64,000 bases of DNA from Novosphingobium sp. (GTDB taxonomy: Bacteria > Pseudomonadota > Alphaproteobacteria > Sphingomonadales > Sphingomonadaceae), in the NCBI RefSeq assembly GCF_039595395.1, contig NZ_JBCNLP010000005.1, forward strand, positions 62,001-126,000. Direction: 5' to 3'. Below are positions 8,810 through 16,666 of this stretch, piece after piece. Both the position numbers and the translations under genes were made by a program. The stretch's first letter is position 1, and each line of letters begins with the position of its first letter. The notes below the pieces were generated by a model. That model worked only from the letters and a program-made list of their open reading frames with translations. It was not told the DNA's origin and did no database searches.

Positions 8810-8865
8810 GGCCCCATGCCATCGACGGTTCTCCCCACGCCGATGGCCGAGATGGACCTATTACC

Positions 8866-9858
8866 ATGACGATCACTCCCTACACCGCCGCGCTGTGCCG
8901 CCCGGCGACCCGCTCTGTTTTTGGCGACAAGGGCTTTGACAGCGCGGCCATGCGCGACAATCTGGCGCTTTATGCCCGGCTGATCCGCGAAGCGGCCGAC
9001 CGGCATGGCGCGCGGCTGGTCATCTTCCCGCAATTTTCGCTGACCCATTACACCATGCTGGGCCAGAATGTGTGGCATGATGCGGCCATTACCCTGCCGG
9101 GCGTGGAAAGCGAGATTCTGGGCGCCGCCTGCCGCGCGGCCAATGCCTATGCCGTGGTGCAGACGGCGGAAAAGCACCCGGCCTTTCCCGGTCGCTATTT
9201 TCTGTCCGTTGCCATCATCACGCCGCAGGGCGAGGTCGGCATGGTCTATCGCAAGACCTATGCAATGTCCCTGCGCACCAGCCCGGGCGATCTTCTGGAG
9301 CGTTTTCTGGAAGTCTTTGGCCCCGAGGCGCTGTTCCCTGTGCTGTCAACGCCGCTGGGCAGGCTGGGCACGCTGGTGGGTGCCGAAGTCCACTGGCCCG
9401 AGCCGGTGCGCGAGCTGGCGCTGAAAGGTGCGGAAGTAATCTGCAACCCGGTCGCCGCTGTCGAGACGATCGACTATCTCAACCGCCCGGGTGCGCTGAT
9501 CGTGCGGCCGGTGCGCGCCTTTGAGAATGTCGCCTATCTCGCCATGCCCAATTATGCGGAAGGCAAGGTGTCCAGCGAGGCCTATGACTTCAACGGCGGA
9601 GCCATTGGCCGCCGGGTGGATGACACATGGACGCTGGCAACCATCGACATAGCCGCGCTACGTGCGGCCCGCGCCGCGCCGACCGCCAATTCACTGGCCC
9701 AGATCCAGAATGATCTGCACCGGGGGCTCTACCAAAGCCCGATCTGGCCCGCCAACCGCTTTGCCGATGCGCCGCCTGCCGATTTTCAGGCATTGATTGA
9801 GGAGGAGCAGGCCGCCAAGCGGCGCCTGGAATCACACTGGCCGCAATGGCCCAATTAG
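8866..9858 (+). CDS. Nitrilase-superfamily protein lacking two of three catalytic residues
   Basis: 330 aa with the carbon-nitrogen hydrolase fold. Enzymes of this superfamily use a Glu-Lys-Cys triad. Here the Glu site reads VIFPQFSLT (Gln56), the Lys site MVYRKTY is kept (Lys130), and the Cys site reads LGTLVGAEVHWPE, so Gly172 replaces Cys. The bases at the site, GTG GGT GCC GAA, leave no doubt about the Gly. The protein is full length with an intact frame, so it is not a decayed pseudogene. It probably has a changed chemistry or a non-enzymatic role linked to the LLM monooxygenase just upstream. Confidence 0.85.
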   Translation: MTITPYTAALCRPATRSVFGDKGFDSAAMRDNLALYARLIREAADRHGARLVIFPQFSLTHYTMLGQNVWHDAAITLPGVESEILGAACRAANAYAVVQTAEKHPAFPGRYFLSVAIITPQGEVGMVYRKTYAMSLRTSPGDLLERFLEVFGPEALFPVLSTPLGRLGTLVGAEVHWPEPVRELALKGAEVICNPVAAVETIDYLNRPGALIVRPVRAFENVAYLAMPNYAEGKVSSEAYDFNGGAIGRRVDDTWTLATIDIAALRAARAAPTANSLAQIQNDLHRGLYQSPIWPANRFADAPPADFQALIEEEQAAKRRLESHWPQWPN

Positions 9859-9870
9859 CGAGTTCCGGTT

Positions 9871-9904
9871 GGGAGGGAGAGTGACTCGCGCCACTCTCCT
9901 CCCC
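9871..9904. terminator. Terminator hairpin between convergent genes
   Basis: GGAGAGTG ACTCGCGC CACTCTCC forms an 8-bp stem, extended by further G/C pairs (GGGAG and CTCCCC) with a bulge. It sits between the nitrilase-like gene and the converging LLM monooxygenase gene and can serve both. Confidence 0.6.
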
Positions 9905-9905
9905 T

Positions 9906-11003
9906 TCAGCCAGCCACCACCGCCTCGCGCGCCAATGCCTGCGTGCGGGCACGCAAAGCCGGGATGATATCGCGACCTATCCTCGCCGTATCGGCCAGCC
10001 AGTCGAAGCCGGTGATGAGGAAATTGTCGATCCCCACATGCCAATAGCGCGTCAAGGCCTCGACCAGCGTATCGGGCGAGCCGACCAGGCACATCACCTG
10101 CAGCCGGCCCTGCGTGGCCTTGGTCAGTCCGGTCCAGAGTTGCGGATCATCGGCCAGACCATCGGCCTGCGCAGCATGATCCACCGCCGCCGCCGCCGCT
10201 GCGCCAAGGTCGCGGCCCAACAGACCAAGCCGGGCCTGCTTTTCTTCCACCGCGCGCAGCAATTGCGTGGCGCGGTTCCAGGCGGCCTCGTCGCTGTCGG
10301 CCACCACCAGCCGCATGGACATGGAAAAGCGCGGATTGCGCCCAGGGGGGGCCGCCTGCGCGCGCAGCTTGCCCACCAGTTGGGCGACCTGCGCCACGCT
10401 GCCCGGCGCCATGGCATAGACATCGGCCATCTCGGCACCGTAGCGCAGGCCCAGTTCCGAAGTGCCCGCCCAGAACACCGGAATGGTGCCGTGGACCGGG
10501 TGCACCTCGCTGAAGGCGGCATTGCAGCGATAGAAGTCACCTTCGTGATCGAAAGGCTCGCTGCTGGACCACATCTTGCGCAAAACTTCGACATATTCGC
10601 GGCTGCGGTGATAGCGCTGGTCCTTGGTGAGGTAATCGCCATCGCATTGCGTTTCGACATCGTTGAAAGCGGTGATGATATGCACGCCGGCACGCCCGCC
10701 GCTCAACTGGTCGAGCGTGGCCAGCGCCCGCGCCGCCATCGTGGGAGCGATGAAACCGGGACGGTGGGCGATCATCAGCTTGAGCCGGGTGGTGGCCGCC
10801 GCGACCCAACTGGCCGTGACCAGACTGTCGGCCGAGCGGGCGTTCTGCCCGATCAGCACCCGATCATAGCCGGCCTGTTCATAGGCGCGGGCAATCTCGG
10901 GCACAAAGGCCGGATCATAGACGGGCGCCTGCGGGCTGACCTCAGACCCCCGATAGGGCGAAATAAGGCCGACGATCTCGATCGGGTCGGCTGGCGACAT
11001 CAT
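9906..11003 (-). CDS. LLM-class flavin-dependent monooxygenase (SsuD-like) B
   Basis: 365 aa, paralogue of the product at 7682-8809, sharing AHRPGFIAPT, LSGGRAGVHII, REYVEVLRKMW and PFDHEGDFY. Same predicted role: FMNH2-dependent oxygenation of an unidentified substrate. Two consecutive ATGs at 11003 and 11000 overlap the stop of the carrier gene, with GGGAGAAGC before them. It is the last gene of the operon hydrolase, DUF1330, carrier, monooxygenase, which converges on operon A. Two such enzymes facing each other suggest duplication and divergence for successive or related substrates. Confidence 0.9.
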   Translation of the reverse strand: MMSPADPIEIVGLISPYRGSEVSPQAPVYDPAFVPEIARAYEQAGYDRVLIGQNARSADSLVTASWVAAATTRLKLMIAHRPGFIAPTMAARALATLDQLSGGRAGVHIITAFNDVETQCDGDYLTKDQRYHRSREYVEVLRKMWSSSEPFDHEGDFYRCNAAFSEVHPVHGTIPVFWAGTSELGLRYGAEMADVYAMAPGSVAQVAQLVGKLRAQAAPPGRNPRFSMSMRLVVADSDEAAWNRATQLLRAVEEKQARLGLLGRDLGAAAAAAVDHAAQADGLADDPQLWTGLTKATQGRLQVMCLVGSPDTLVEALTRYWHVGIDNFLITGFDWLADTARIGRDIIPALRARTQALAREAVVAG

Positions 11004-12394
11004 GCTTCTCCCGGCAACGCGTTTTCAATCAGATCGTCAGGCTGTAACTGGTAGCGCGACACGGTCATGATGCCCGCCAGCATGGATACCGCCGGCACCA
11101 CCGCGACGCAGATCGCCACGGCATGGATGGCCTGCACGCTCTGCGCAATGGGACCGCCCATGCTGGACGATACATAGCCCATCGCCGACAGAAAGGCGCC
11201 CATTGCGGCCAGCGCCGCAGCCGAGGACAGCTTGTCGAGCAAGGTGGTGAAGCCTGCAAAGACGCCCTCGCGCCGCTCACCGCTGCACACGAAATCATAG
11301 CGCACAGCGTCCGACAGCATGGCATAGGCGCACAGGATCGTGCCTCCACCCGCCACCCCGCTCAGGAAACCGCGCAAGTTGCTGAACGCCGCCAATTCGC
11401 CCGGCCCGGCCAGCAGCCAGGTCAGGTTCACCAGCCCGAACAGCGCCATGGCAATGATATAGCCCGACTTCTTGCCGATCACCCGCGAGAACACCACCCA
11501 GCCCGGAATGGAGCCCACCATGCCAATGGTGGAGAAGAGGAAATAGCCCGAGAGCCAATTGTCCGGCGCGCGCAGCACATAACGGCTGAAATAGGCGAGC
11601 GCCGCCGATCCGATCGCCGTGCCGAACAGCAGGAACACGTGGGTAATCGCCAGAATACGGAAAGGGCGGTTCAACCAGGCCAGCCGCGACTGCGCCACCA
11701 GATTGAAAGGCCGGGGATGTTCGGGCGGGGCGGTGCGCGGCGCGCGGGCCAGCAAGCGTACCGCCAGCACAGTGGCGAGCAGCACCACAGCGCCGATTGC
11801 CGATGCCATCACCAAATGCGCGTGACGGCCAGGGCCCATGCGGGCGAGGATCAGGCCCGGCACCGTGGTGCCGATCAGCAGCCCTGCCGCATTGCCATAG
11901 ACCCGCCAGCCCATCAGCCTTGTGCGCTCATGCGGGTCGGGCGAGCTTTCCACCACCATGGCAAAGCCGGGAATGGTCAGCAGCGTGTAGCCGCTGGCAT
12001 GGATGATGAGCGCTAAAGTCACGAACAATTGCGCCAGCAACACAGAGCCCATATCAGGCGCGCCGAACAGCATCAGGATACCCAGCGGCATCGCCACCCC
12101 GCCCGCCAACAGGAAGGGCAGGCGCCGCCCCCAAGGGGTGCGGACCCGGTCGCTCAGCGCGCCCACAGCCGGGTCGAGCACGCCATCGTAAATCTTGACC
12201 AGCGCGAAGATGAGCCCGGCGGTTCCAGCGGAAATCGCGAGGCTGTCGGTCATGAAGCGCAGGCCCAGCACGGTCACGATGTTCTGCCCGGTGGCATGGG
12301 CCACCGGGATCAGGGCGGAGCCCAGACGGATCGCCCAGCGATTGGCCCGAGGCGGCGCGGATGCGATGGCGTCCATTCTTGCAGTATCGGCCAT
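11000..12394 (-). CDS. GPH/MelB-type MFS cation symporter
   Basis: 464 aa, 12 membrane helices. The signature DPAVGALSDRVRTPWGRR is that of the glycoside-pentoside-hexuronide symporter branch of MFS, which co-transports solutes with protons or sodium. The start was chosen at the ATG with GGGAGCC before it, inside the operon and 36 nt after the DUF1330 gene. Two other GPH carriers are in the window (16667-18100 and 58096-59454). In this context the cargo is more likely a pathway intermediate or glycoside than a common sugar. Confidence 0.85.
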   Translation of the reverse strand: MADTARMDAIASAPPRANRWAIRLGSALIPVAHATGQNIVTVLGLRFMTDSLAISAGTAGLIFALVKIYDGVLDPAVGALSDRVRTPWGRRLPFLLAGGVAMPLGILMLFGAPDMGSVLLAQLFVTLALIIHASGYTLLTIPGFAMVVESSPDPHERTRLMGWRVYGNAAGLLIGTTVPGLILARMGPGRHAHLVMASAIGAVVLLATVLAVRLLARAPRTAPPEHPRPFNLVAQSRLAWLNRPFRILAITHVFLLFGTAIGSAALAYFSRYVLRAPDNWLSGYFLFSTIGMVGSIPGWVVFSRVIGKKSGYIIAMALFGLVNLTWLLAGPGELAAFSNLRGFLSGVAGGGTILCAYAMLSDAVRYDFVCSGERREGVFAGFTTLLDKLSSAAALAAMGAFLSAMGYVSSSMGGPIAQSVQAIHAVAICVAVVPAVSMLAGIMTVSRYQLQPDDLIENALPGEA

Positions 12395-12430
12395 GGTGGG
12401 GCTCCCGGTCTGTGCTGGCAGGGTCAAGCG

Positions 12431-12721
12431 TCAGTTGCCCACAAGCGTGACGCTGATATCGGCAATCCCTTCGCGCATCTTCTTCACCTCGGCATATTCG
12501 GGCGAGTTCCAGAAGCGCAGTGCCGCTTCCCGGTCGGGCCATTCGGTAACCACCACCGAGCCCCCATCCTCGCCCGGTCCTTCAAGCTGGACAGCTCCGG
12601 GTGCACGAATGACATAGCGCCCTCCGAACTGCTCGGTGAGCTTGGCGGCGGCCGGGCCATAGCCCTGCATCAACGCCTCACGATCGTGGACGCGCGCGTT
12701 GACGATGAACCATGCGGGCAT
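12431..12721 (-). CDS. DUF1330 small protein
   Basis: 96 aa, ferredoxin-like dimeric alpha/beta barrel fold of the DUF1330 family: AWFIVNARVHDREALMQGY, GGRYVIRAPG, VVTEWPDREAALRFWNSPEY. Function is not established in the family. Members often lie in catabolic clusters and may act on or bind small aromatic or keto compounds. GGAAAGG nine bases before the ATG supports the start. It lies 16 nt after the hydrolase gene in the same operon. Confidence 0.85.
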   Translation of the reverse strand: MPAWFIVNARVHDREALMQGYGPAAAKLTEQFGGRYVIRAPGAVQLEGPGEDGGSVVVTEWPDREAALRFWNSPEYAEVKKMREGIADISVTLVGN

Positions 12722-12737
12722 GTGGTGAACCTTTCCG

Positions 12738-13721
12738 TTATTGGGTTTTGGTCGCAGGTTTCTCAACCCGCGAGAGAAATGCATCGAGGTCGGCGCCCGT
12801 CTTGTCTGGCAGTTCAAGCATGGGGTAATGGCCGACATCGGGGTAATGGATCAGCGTGACGGGCGCGTTGGCGAACTGCTTCACCGCCTTGTCGGCCAGA
12901 TAGGTGGGCAAGACGATGTCCCTGTCCCCCCATTGCAGCAGGATCGGCACCCTGATCTGGGCCGCCTCGGCCCCGGCACCTTTCTTCCAAAGCGACTTCT
13001 TGTTGGCCTGATAATAGGCACGAACGCGGGCAAAGCCGCCTTGCAGATTGTTGGTATCGTAATACCAGTCGACCGTTTCGTCCTTCAGCCTTGATGGCGT
13101 GCCGTAGAGCGAGGAGAGCGTCCAGCGGTAGAAGAACTTGGGATAATAGTTGGGCACGACATTTTCATGCATCCAGATCGTAGCGGTCTCGGCCCAGTTC
13201 ACATGGGTGGGCGGCGGCGCTTCGAGCGGCAGGGTTGAAAGCGCGAGCGCCGTCACCTTGTCGGGATGGGCCGCGGCATAAAGGACCGAGAGCGTTGCCC
13301 CGCTCGACGAGCCGACGATGGCGAAATGGTCGAGTTTTTCCTGCTCGACGAAGGCTTCCACCAGCTTCATCACGCCCTGCAGGCCGGTCGAAGGCCTTGG
13401 GTCGATGCTGAGTCCATAAGGCGGCCAGTCGATCCGGATAACGCGATGGCGGGTCTTGAGCCGGTCGGCCCAGGCGTCCCAGATGCGCAGGTTCGACATG
13501 GAGGAGTGAAGCATCAGCACCACCGGCCCCTGCCCCTCGTCGCGCACATGGAGCGTGACGGCACCCACCTTGACGAATTTCGAGGGCGGACCAGCCCAGC
13601 GCTCCTTCACCTGCTCCCAGGATGGGTTGAAGGCGCCGGCACGCATCAGGCCCAGCGCCGCGCCGCCTGCCACCACTATGGCCAGCAGCGCCATGCCGAC
13701 CCATTTCATCAAGCTTTTCAT
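12738..13721 (-). CDS. Membrane-anchored alpha/beta hydrolase
   Basis: 327 aa. An N-terminal hydrophobic segment (residues 7-28) probably anchors or exports the protein. The hydrolase fold is complete: oxyanion region MLHSSMSN, IDWPPYGLS, nucleophile elbow GSSSG with Ser139, acid WGDRD and His in GHYPM. It should hydrolyse an ester, lactone or C-C bond. It opens the operon with DUF1330, a GPH carrier and an LLM monooxygenase. A paralogue with the same WAxPPS N-terminal motif and DWPPYGLS is at 52773-53768. The start is the ATG with GGGGA ten bases before it. Confidence 0.87.
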   Translation of the reverse strand: MKSLMKWVGMALLAIVVAGGAALGLMRAGAFNPSWEQVKERWAGPPSKFVKVGAVTLHVRDEGQGPVVLMLHSSMSNLRIWDAWADRLKTRHRVIRIDWPPYGLSIDPRPSTGLQGVMKLVEAFVEQEKLDHFAIVGSSSGATLSVLYAAAHPDKVTALALSTLPLEAPPPTHVNWAETATIWMHENVVPNYYPKFFYRWTLSSLYGTPSRLKDETVDWYYDTNNLQGGFARVRAYYQANKKSLWKKGAGAEAAQIRVPILLQWGDRDIVLPTYLADKAVKQFANAPVTLIHYPDVGHYPMLELPDKTGADLDAFLSRVEKPATKTQ

Positions 13722-13800
13722 AGGGCCAGTTTCCCCGTCATGCCGCTGATTGAGGTCCAGCTTATGCTGGCCTGGAGGTGCCGCGATGCGCTTCCTCGCA

Positions 13801-13819
13801 ATGGCCGCCAGCCGGATAG
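13801..13819. promoter_or_regulatory. 19-bp repeat copy, upstream of the hydrolase/LLM B operon
   Basis: ATGGCCG-CCAGC-CGGATAG matches the consensus at 10 of 14 arm positions with central CAG, and lies 80 bp before the start at 13721. The right arm is good and the left arm degenerate. Confidence 0.45.
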
Positions 13820-13827
13820 GGGTCATG

Positions 13828-13860
13828 AAAAGGCCGCAGACTATGTCGCCTGCGGCCTTT
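13828..13860 (-). terminator. Intrinsic terminator of the DUF1838 gene
   Basis: Perfect 11-bp stem AAAGGCCGCAG/CTGCGGCCTTT with a 10-nt loop, placed 21 bp after the DUF1838 stop. On the minus strand it ends in TTTT. Confidence 0.8.
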
Positions 13861-13880
13861 CACGCTGTCTCGCGCCGCGA

Positions 13881-14942
13881 TCAGGATTTGGGCGCGAAGG
13901 GATTGCCCGGCGCCGGAGGCGGCTGGGGCGGGGTCCAACCGGCAGGCACAGGCGCGGGCTTCTGCTCGCGCGCATAGTTTTCCAGGCTGGAGAGCGAGGG
14001 CCCGTAATCGGTCTCGGGCGCGTGCAGCCATTTTTCATCCATCGCCCGCGCGGCAGCCACCAGATCGGCGGGCAGACCCGCGACGCCGTTGGGGATGGTG
14101 GAAAAATGGGTGAAATAGGTCATGTGGCCGGGCGCCTGACCCATGAGCATCCAGGGCAGCCAGGGCGTGATCCGGCTCCACGACCCGATGTGGGGAATGT
14201 GGGTGAGGTTCGGGTTCTCGACATCTTCTTTCTTGGCCACATAGATGAACTGTTCCGACACACGGTTCATCGTGCCCGAGCTTTCGCGCGGCCATTTATC
14301 GGGCTGCAGCGCGTTGGGGTAGATCATGTCGACGCCCGTGTTGAGGATCATCGTCCCGTTCGGACCCCACTGCCAGTCCTGCAGGAAAGGCTTGGGGTCG
14401 TGCTTGGCTTTTTGCAGCCCGCCATAGCTGGGCGGTTCGGGCACAAATTCGCTGATGGTGAAGTTGAAGGGATCGTTGGCGATGGGCACCACGCGCACCT
14501 GCTCGCCCGTATAGGGGTTGTGCCAGGTCTTCAGGATCTCATTCGTGTGAAGATCGCGGTAGAACACGATTTCCCGCAGCATGCGGCGCCATGAGCCATC
14601 GGCCTGCCGATTGATACGCACGAAGGAAAAGCCCTCGACATTCATCAAGGGGCGCACCGGCTCATTGTCGCGCACGCCAAAGATCTTGCCGCGCAGCCAA
14701 CCGCATTTTTCCTTGCCGGGCTCGATGTCTCCATCGAGGCGGGCGTAGGTGTCGCGCGTCCACTTGGGGTCGTTGAAGTCGATCTTGGTGATAAAATCGA
14801 TCTTGGGCTTGCCGGTTGCTGCCGTGCCCTCTTTGGCCGCCATCGCATTGGCTGATGCGGGGAGGAGCGTTGCCCCGGCCGCCCCCATCGCCATGCCGGC
14901 CATGCCCAAAGCGCTACGCCGGCTCACTTTCATATCATCCAT
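13881..14942 (-). CDS. Tat-exported DUF1838 protein
   Basis: 353 aa. The N-terminus MKVSRRSALGMAGMA is a twin-arginine signal, so the protein is exported folded and may carry a cofactor. The rest fits the DUF1838 family, unknown function, often found in sphingomonads: FSFVRINRQADGSWRRMLRE, ILKTWHNPYTGEQVRV, and an aromatic-rich C-terminal half ending in a proline-rich tail. The start is the ATG with GGAGG seven bases before it. It is transcribed alone, with a 19-bp repeat copy 81 bp upstream and a strong terminator downstream. Confidence 0.82.
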   Translation of the reverse strand: MDDMKVSRRSALGMAGMAMGAAGATLLPASANAMAAKEGTAATGKPKIDFITKIDFNDPKWTRDTYARLDGDIEPGKEKCGWLRGKIFGVRDNEPVRPLMNVEGFSFVRINRQADGSWRRMLREIVFYRDLHTNEILKTWHNPYTGEQVRVVPIANDPFNFTISEFVPEPPSYGGLQKAKHDPKPFLQDWQWGPNGTMILNTGVDMIYPNALQPDKWPRESSGTMNRVSEQFIYVAKKEDVENPNLTHIPHIGSWSRITPWLPWMLMGQAPGHMTYFTHFSTIPNGVAGLPADLVAAARAMDEKWLHAPETDYGPSLSSLENYAREQKPAPVPAGWTPPQPPPAPGNPFAPKS

Positions 14943-15022
14943 CTGACCGCCTCCACGTCCTCATTCTATCCTGAAAGCAACCTTTCGCATTGCCGCCCCC
15001 CCTTCACGTAGGCTCATGCGCC

Positions 15023-15041
15023 TTCTCCACCTGACGGATAG
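15023..15041. promoter_or_regulatory. 19-bp repeat copy, upstream of the DUF1838 gene
   Basis: TTCTCCA-CCTGA-CGGATAG matches the consensus at 11 of 14 arm positions with central CTG, 81 bp before the DUF1838 start. Confidence 0.55.
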
Positions 15042-15136
15042 CACCGGCGGCCGTTTTGGGACCCGACCCAGGCGGCCGTGGAGCGCGAGCGCCCGCGCCT
15101 ATCCAAAGGCAGCGTGGCGCATGCGGGACAAGGAAG

Positions 15137-15162
15137 AAGGGCGGCCCACCAAGGCCGCCCTT
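15137..15162 (-). terminator. Terminator hairpin of the cytochrome c/hydrolase operon
   Basis: Perfect 10-bp stem AAGGGCGGCC/GGCCGCCCTT with loop CACCAA, directly after the hydrolase stop. The tail on the minus strand is TTCTTCCTT, a weak U tract. Confidence 0.65.
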
Positions 15163-15164
15163 TC

Positions 15165-16061
15165 CTATTTCATCATCAAACGTACCGGCAGATTGGGGCT
15201 CACCGCAGCATCGAGCCTGACCCGGGCCCGGTGATCCCCCCTGCCATAGGCCGCGAGGAAGAGACCGGCGATGCGGTTCGCGTCCTTGATGCCCTGAACC
15301 GCGGGCGGCCCCTTCTGGCTGAAATCGCAGATCAGCCCGCCGAAATAATGGCTTACCCCTTCCAGCACCAGCCCATAGCGATGCCCACCGGGAGCCGCCG
15401 CCTCATAGGCGTCGAGATGGGCCTTCCACGGCTCAGGCTCTTTCGGATCGGCGCCCGGCATCACGTCGATCGTGCCGGTCTGGATGATGGCGGGCACGGC
15501 GAGCTTGCCATACCCCTCCTTCGTGATCAGCACCGGGATGGCCGGCGGCGGCGAAAAGGCGATCACCGCCCTGGCCTTGCCGTCGCACTGCGGTCCGGTC
15601 CAGCCGGGCGGGGGCACGCTTTGCGCGCCTCCCAGCACCAATGCCGTCAAACCGCCATAGGAATGACCCATCGCCACATAGGGAACGTGGCCGATATGGT
15701 CGGTCAGTGCCGCGAAATCCTCAAGCCGTGCCTTCCATGAAGCCAGACCAGGATAGTGGGCCGTGTCGGGATGCTCGCGCGAATCGACATGCAGCGGGGC
15801 CAGAACACGCCACCCCGCCGCCACGACCGGCCCGAGGATAAGGTCATAATAGTGGGGTGCCGAGGCCGCACCGTGGCTGAAGAGCACTGTGCCCACCGGT
15901 GTTCCGACCGGGTTCCACTGGGTGACGGTGATGCGCCGCCCCCCCGGGCCGGTCAGGTCAAAGCGGCTCGGCGCGGGCATGGCCTGCGCCATGGCGGGCG
16001 CGCCCATCCAGGCAACACCAGCCGCACCAAACGCCATGGCGGCGCGACGGGACAGCCGCAT
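15165..16061 (-). CDS. Tat-exported alpha/beta hydrolase
   Basis: 298 aa. N-terminal MRLSRRAAMAFGAAG is a twin-arginine signal. The hydrolase fold shows VLFSHGAASAPHYY, nucleophile elbow MGHSYGG, acidic region TGTIDVMPG and His in VSHYFGG. This resembles dienelactone-hydrolase or polyester-hydrolase-like secreted enzymes that act on ester substrates. The ATG is 3 nt after the stop of the cytochrome c gene, so the two are co-transcribed. Export by Tat together with a cytochrome c suggests a periplasmic step. Confidence 0.85.
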   Translation of the reverse strand: MRLSRRAAMAFGAAGVAWMGAPAMAQAMPAPSRFDLTGPGGRRITVTQWNPVGTPVGTVLFSHGAASAPHYYDLILGPVVAAGWRVLAPLHVDSREHPDTAHYPGLASWKARLEDFAALTDHIGHVPYVAMGHSYGGLTALVLGGAQSVPPPGWTGPQCDGKARAVIAFSPPPAIPVLITKEGYGKLAVPAIIQTGTIDVMPGADPKEPEPWKAHLDAYEAAAPGGHRYGLVLEGVSHYFGGLICDFSQKGPPAVQGIKDANRIAGLFLAAYGRGDHRARVRLDAAVSPNLPVRLMMK

Positions 16062-16064
16062 GGT

Positions 16065-16463
16065 TCAGTTGCCCTTTCTGAGATAGGCGATGATGGCCTT
16101 GCGATCCTCGGGCTTTTGCAGACCGGGGAACATCATCGTGGTGCCCGGTACCAGTCGCTGCGGTCCGGTCAGCCATTTGTCGAGCGTCGCCTCATTCCAC
16201 ACCAGGCCCGATTTCGCGAGCGCCGGGGAGTAGTGGAAACCGGGCACCGAAGCCGCCTTGCGGCCCACCACGCCCGACAGGTTGGGGCCCACCTTGGCAC
16301 CGGCACCCGGCTGGAACGCATGGCAGGCAGCGCACTGCAGAAACAGCACCTTGCCGCGTGCTGCCGGATCGCTGACCTGTGCCTGCGCGCCACTGGTCAG
16401 CGCGAGACCGGCGACAATCGCACCGGCGACCGAGGCCCAGTGCTGGAAAACTTTTACCTTCAT
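16065..16463 (-). CDS. Small periplasmic class I cytochrome c
   Basis: 132 aa with a Sec signal peptide ending at AQAQ (about residue 29). Haem attachment CAACH at residues 44-48, NLSGVVGR in the middle, and Met110 or Met111 in GTTMMFPGL as the sixth ligand. Mitochondrial-type mono-haem electron carrier. AAGGAG before the ATG supports the start. It is paired with a Tat-exported hydrolase, not with an oxidoreductase. Its electron donor may be the flavin oxidase at 42906 or the b561 protein at 5831; that is only inference. Confidence 0.9.
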   Translation of the reverse strand: MKVKVFQHWASVAGAIVAGLALTSGAQAQVSDPAARGKVLFLQCAACHAFQPGAGAKVGPNLSGVVGRKAASVPGFHYSPALAKSGLVWNEATLDKWLTGPQRLVPGTTMMFPGLQKPEDRKAIIAYLRKGN

Positions 16464-16666
16464 CTCATTGCTCCTTCATGTCGCCGGCCACGACCGCGAC
16501 AATTGTCCTGACGGACAAGGCCACACCGCACCGCAAGCTGCGGCCTTGTTCGAAACTGCGTCGCGCTGTCCGCTTGCCATGGTCCAGCAAGGCATGATGC
16601 CGCGATAGGGACAATCAAAAAGCGCGCGGCAACCTATCTCCGCAGAGCGAACAGGCACGGCCTGCC

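Noticed and set aside
16503..16518. Inverted repeat TTGTCC-TGAC-GGACAA upstream of the cytochrome c gene
   Set aside because: The spacer is 4 bp and the arms differ from the 19-bp repeat. It may be a separate operator, but I saw no other copy, so I did not list it as a feature.
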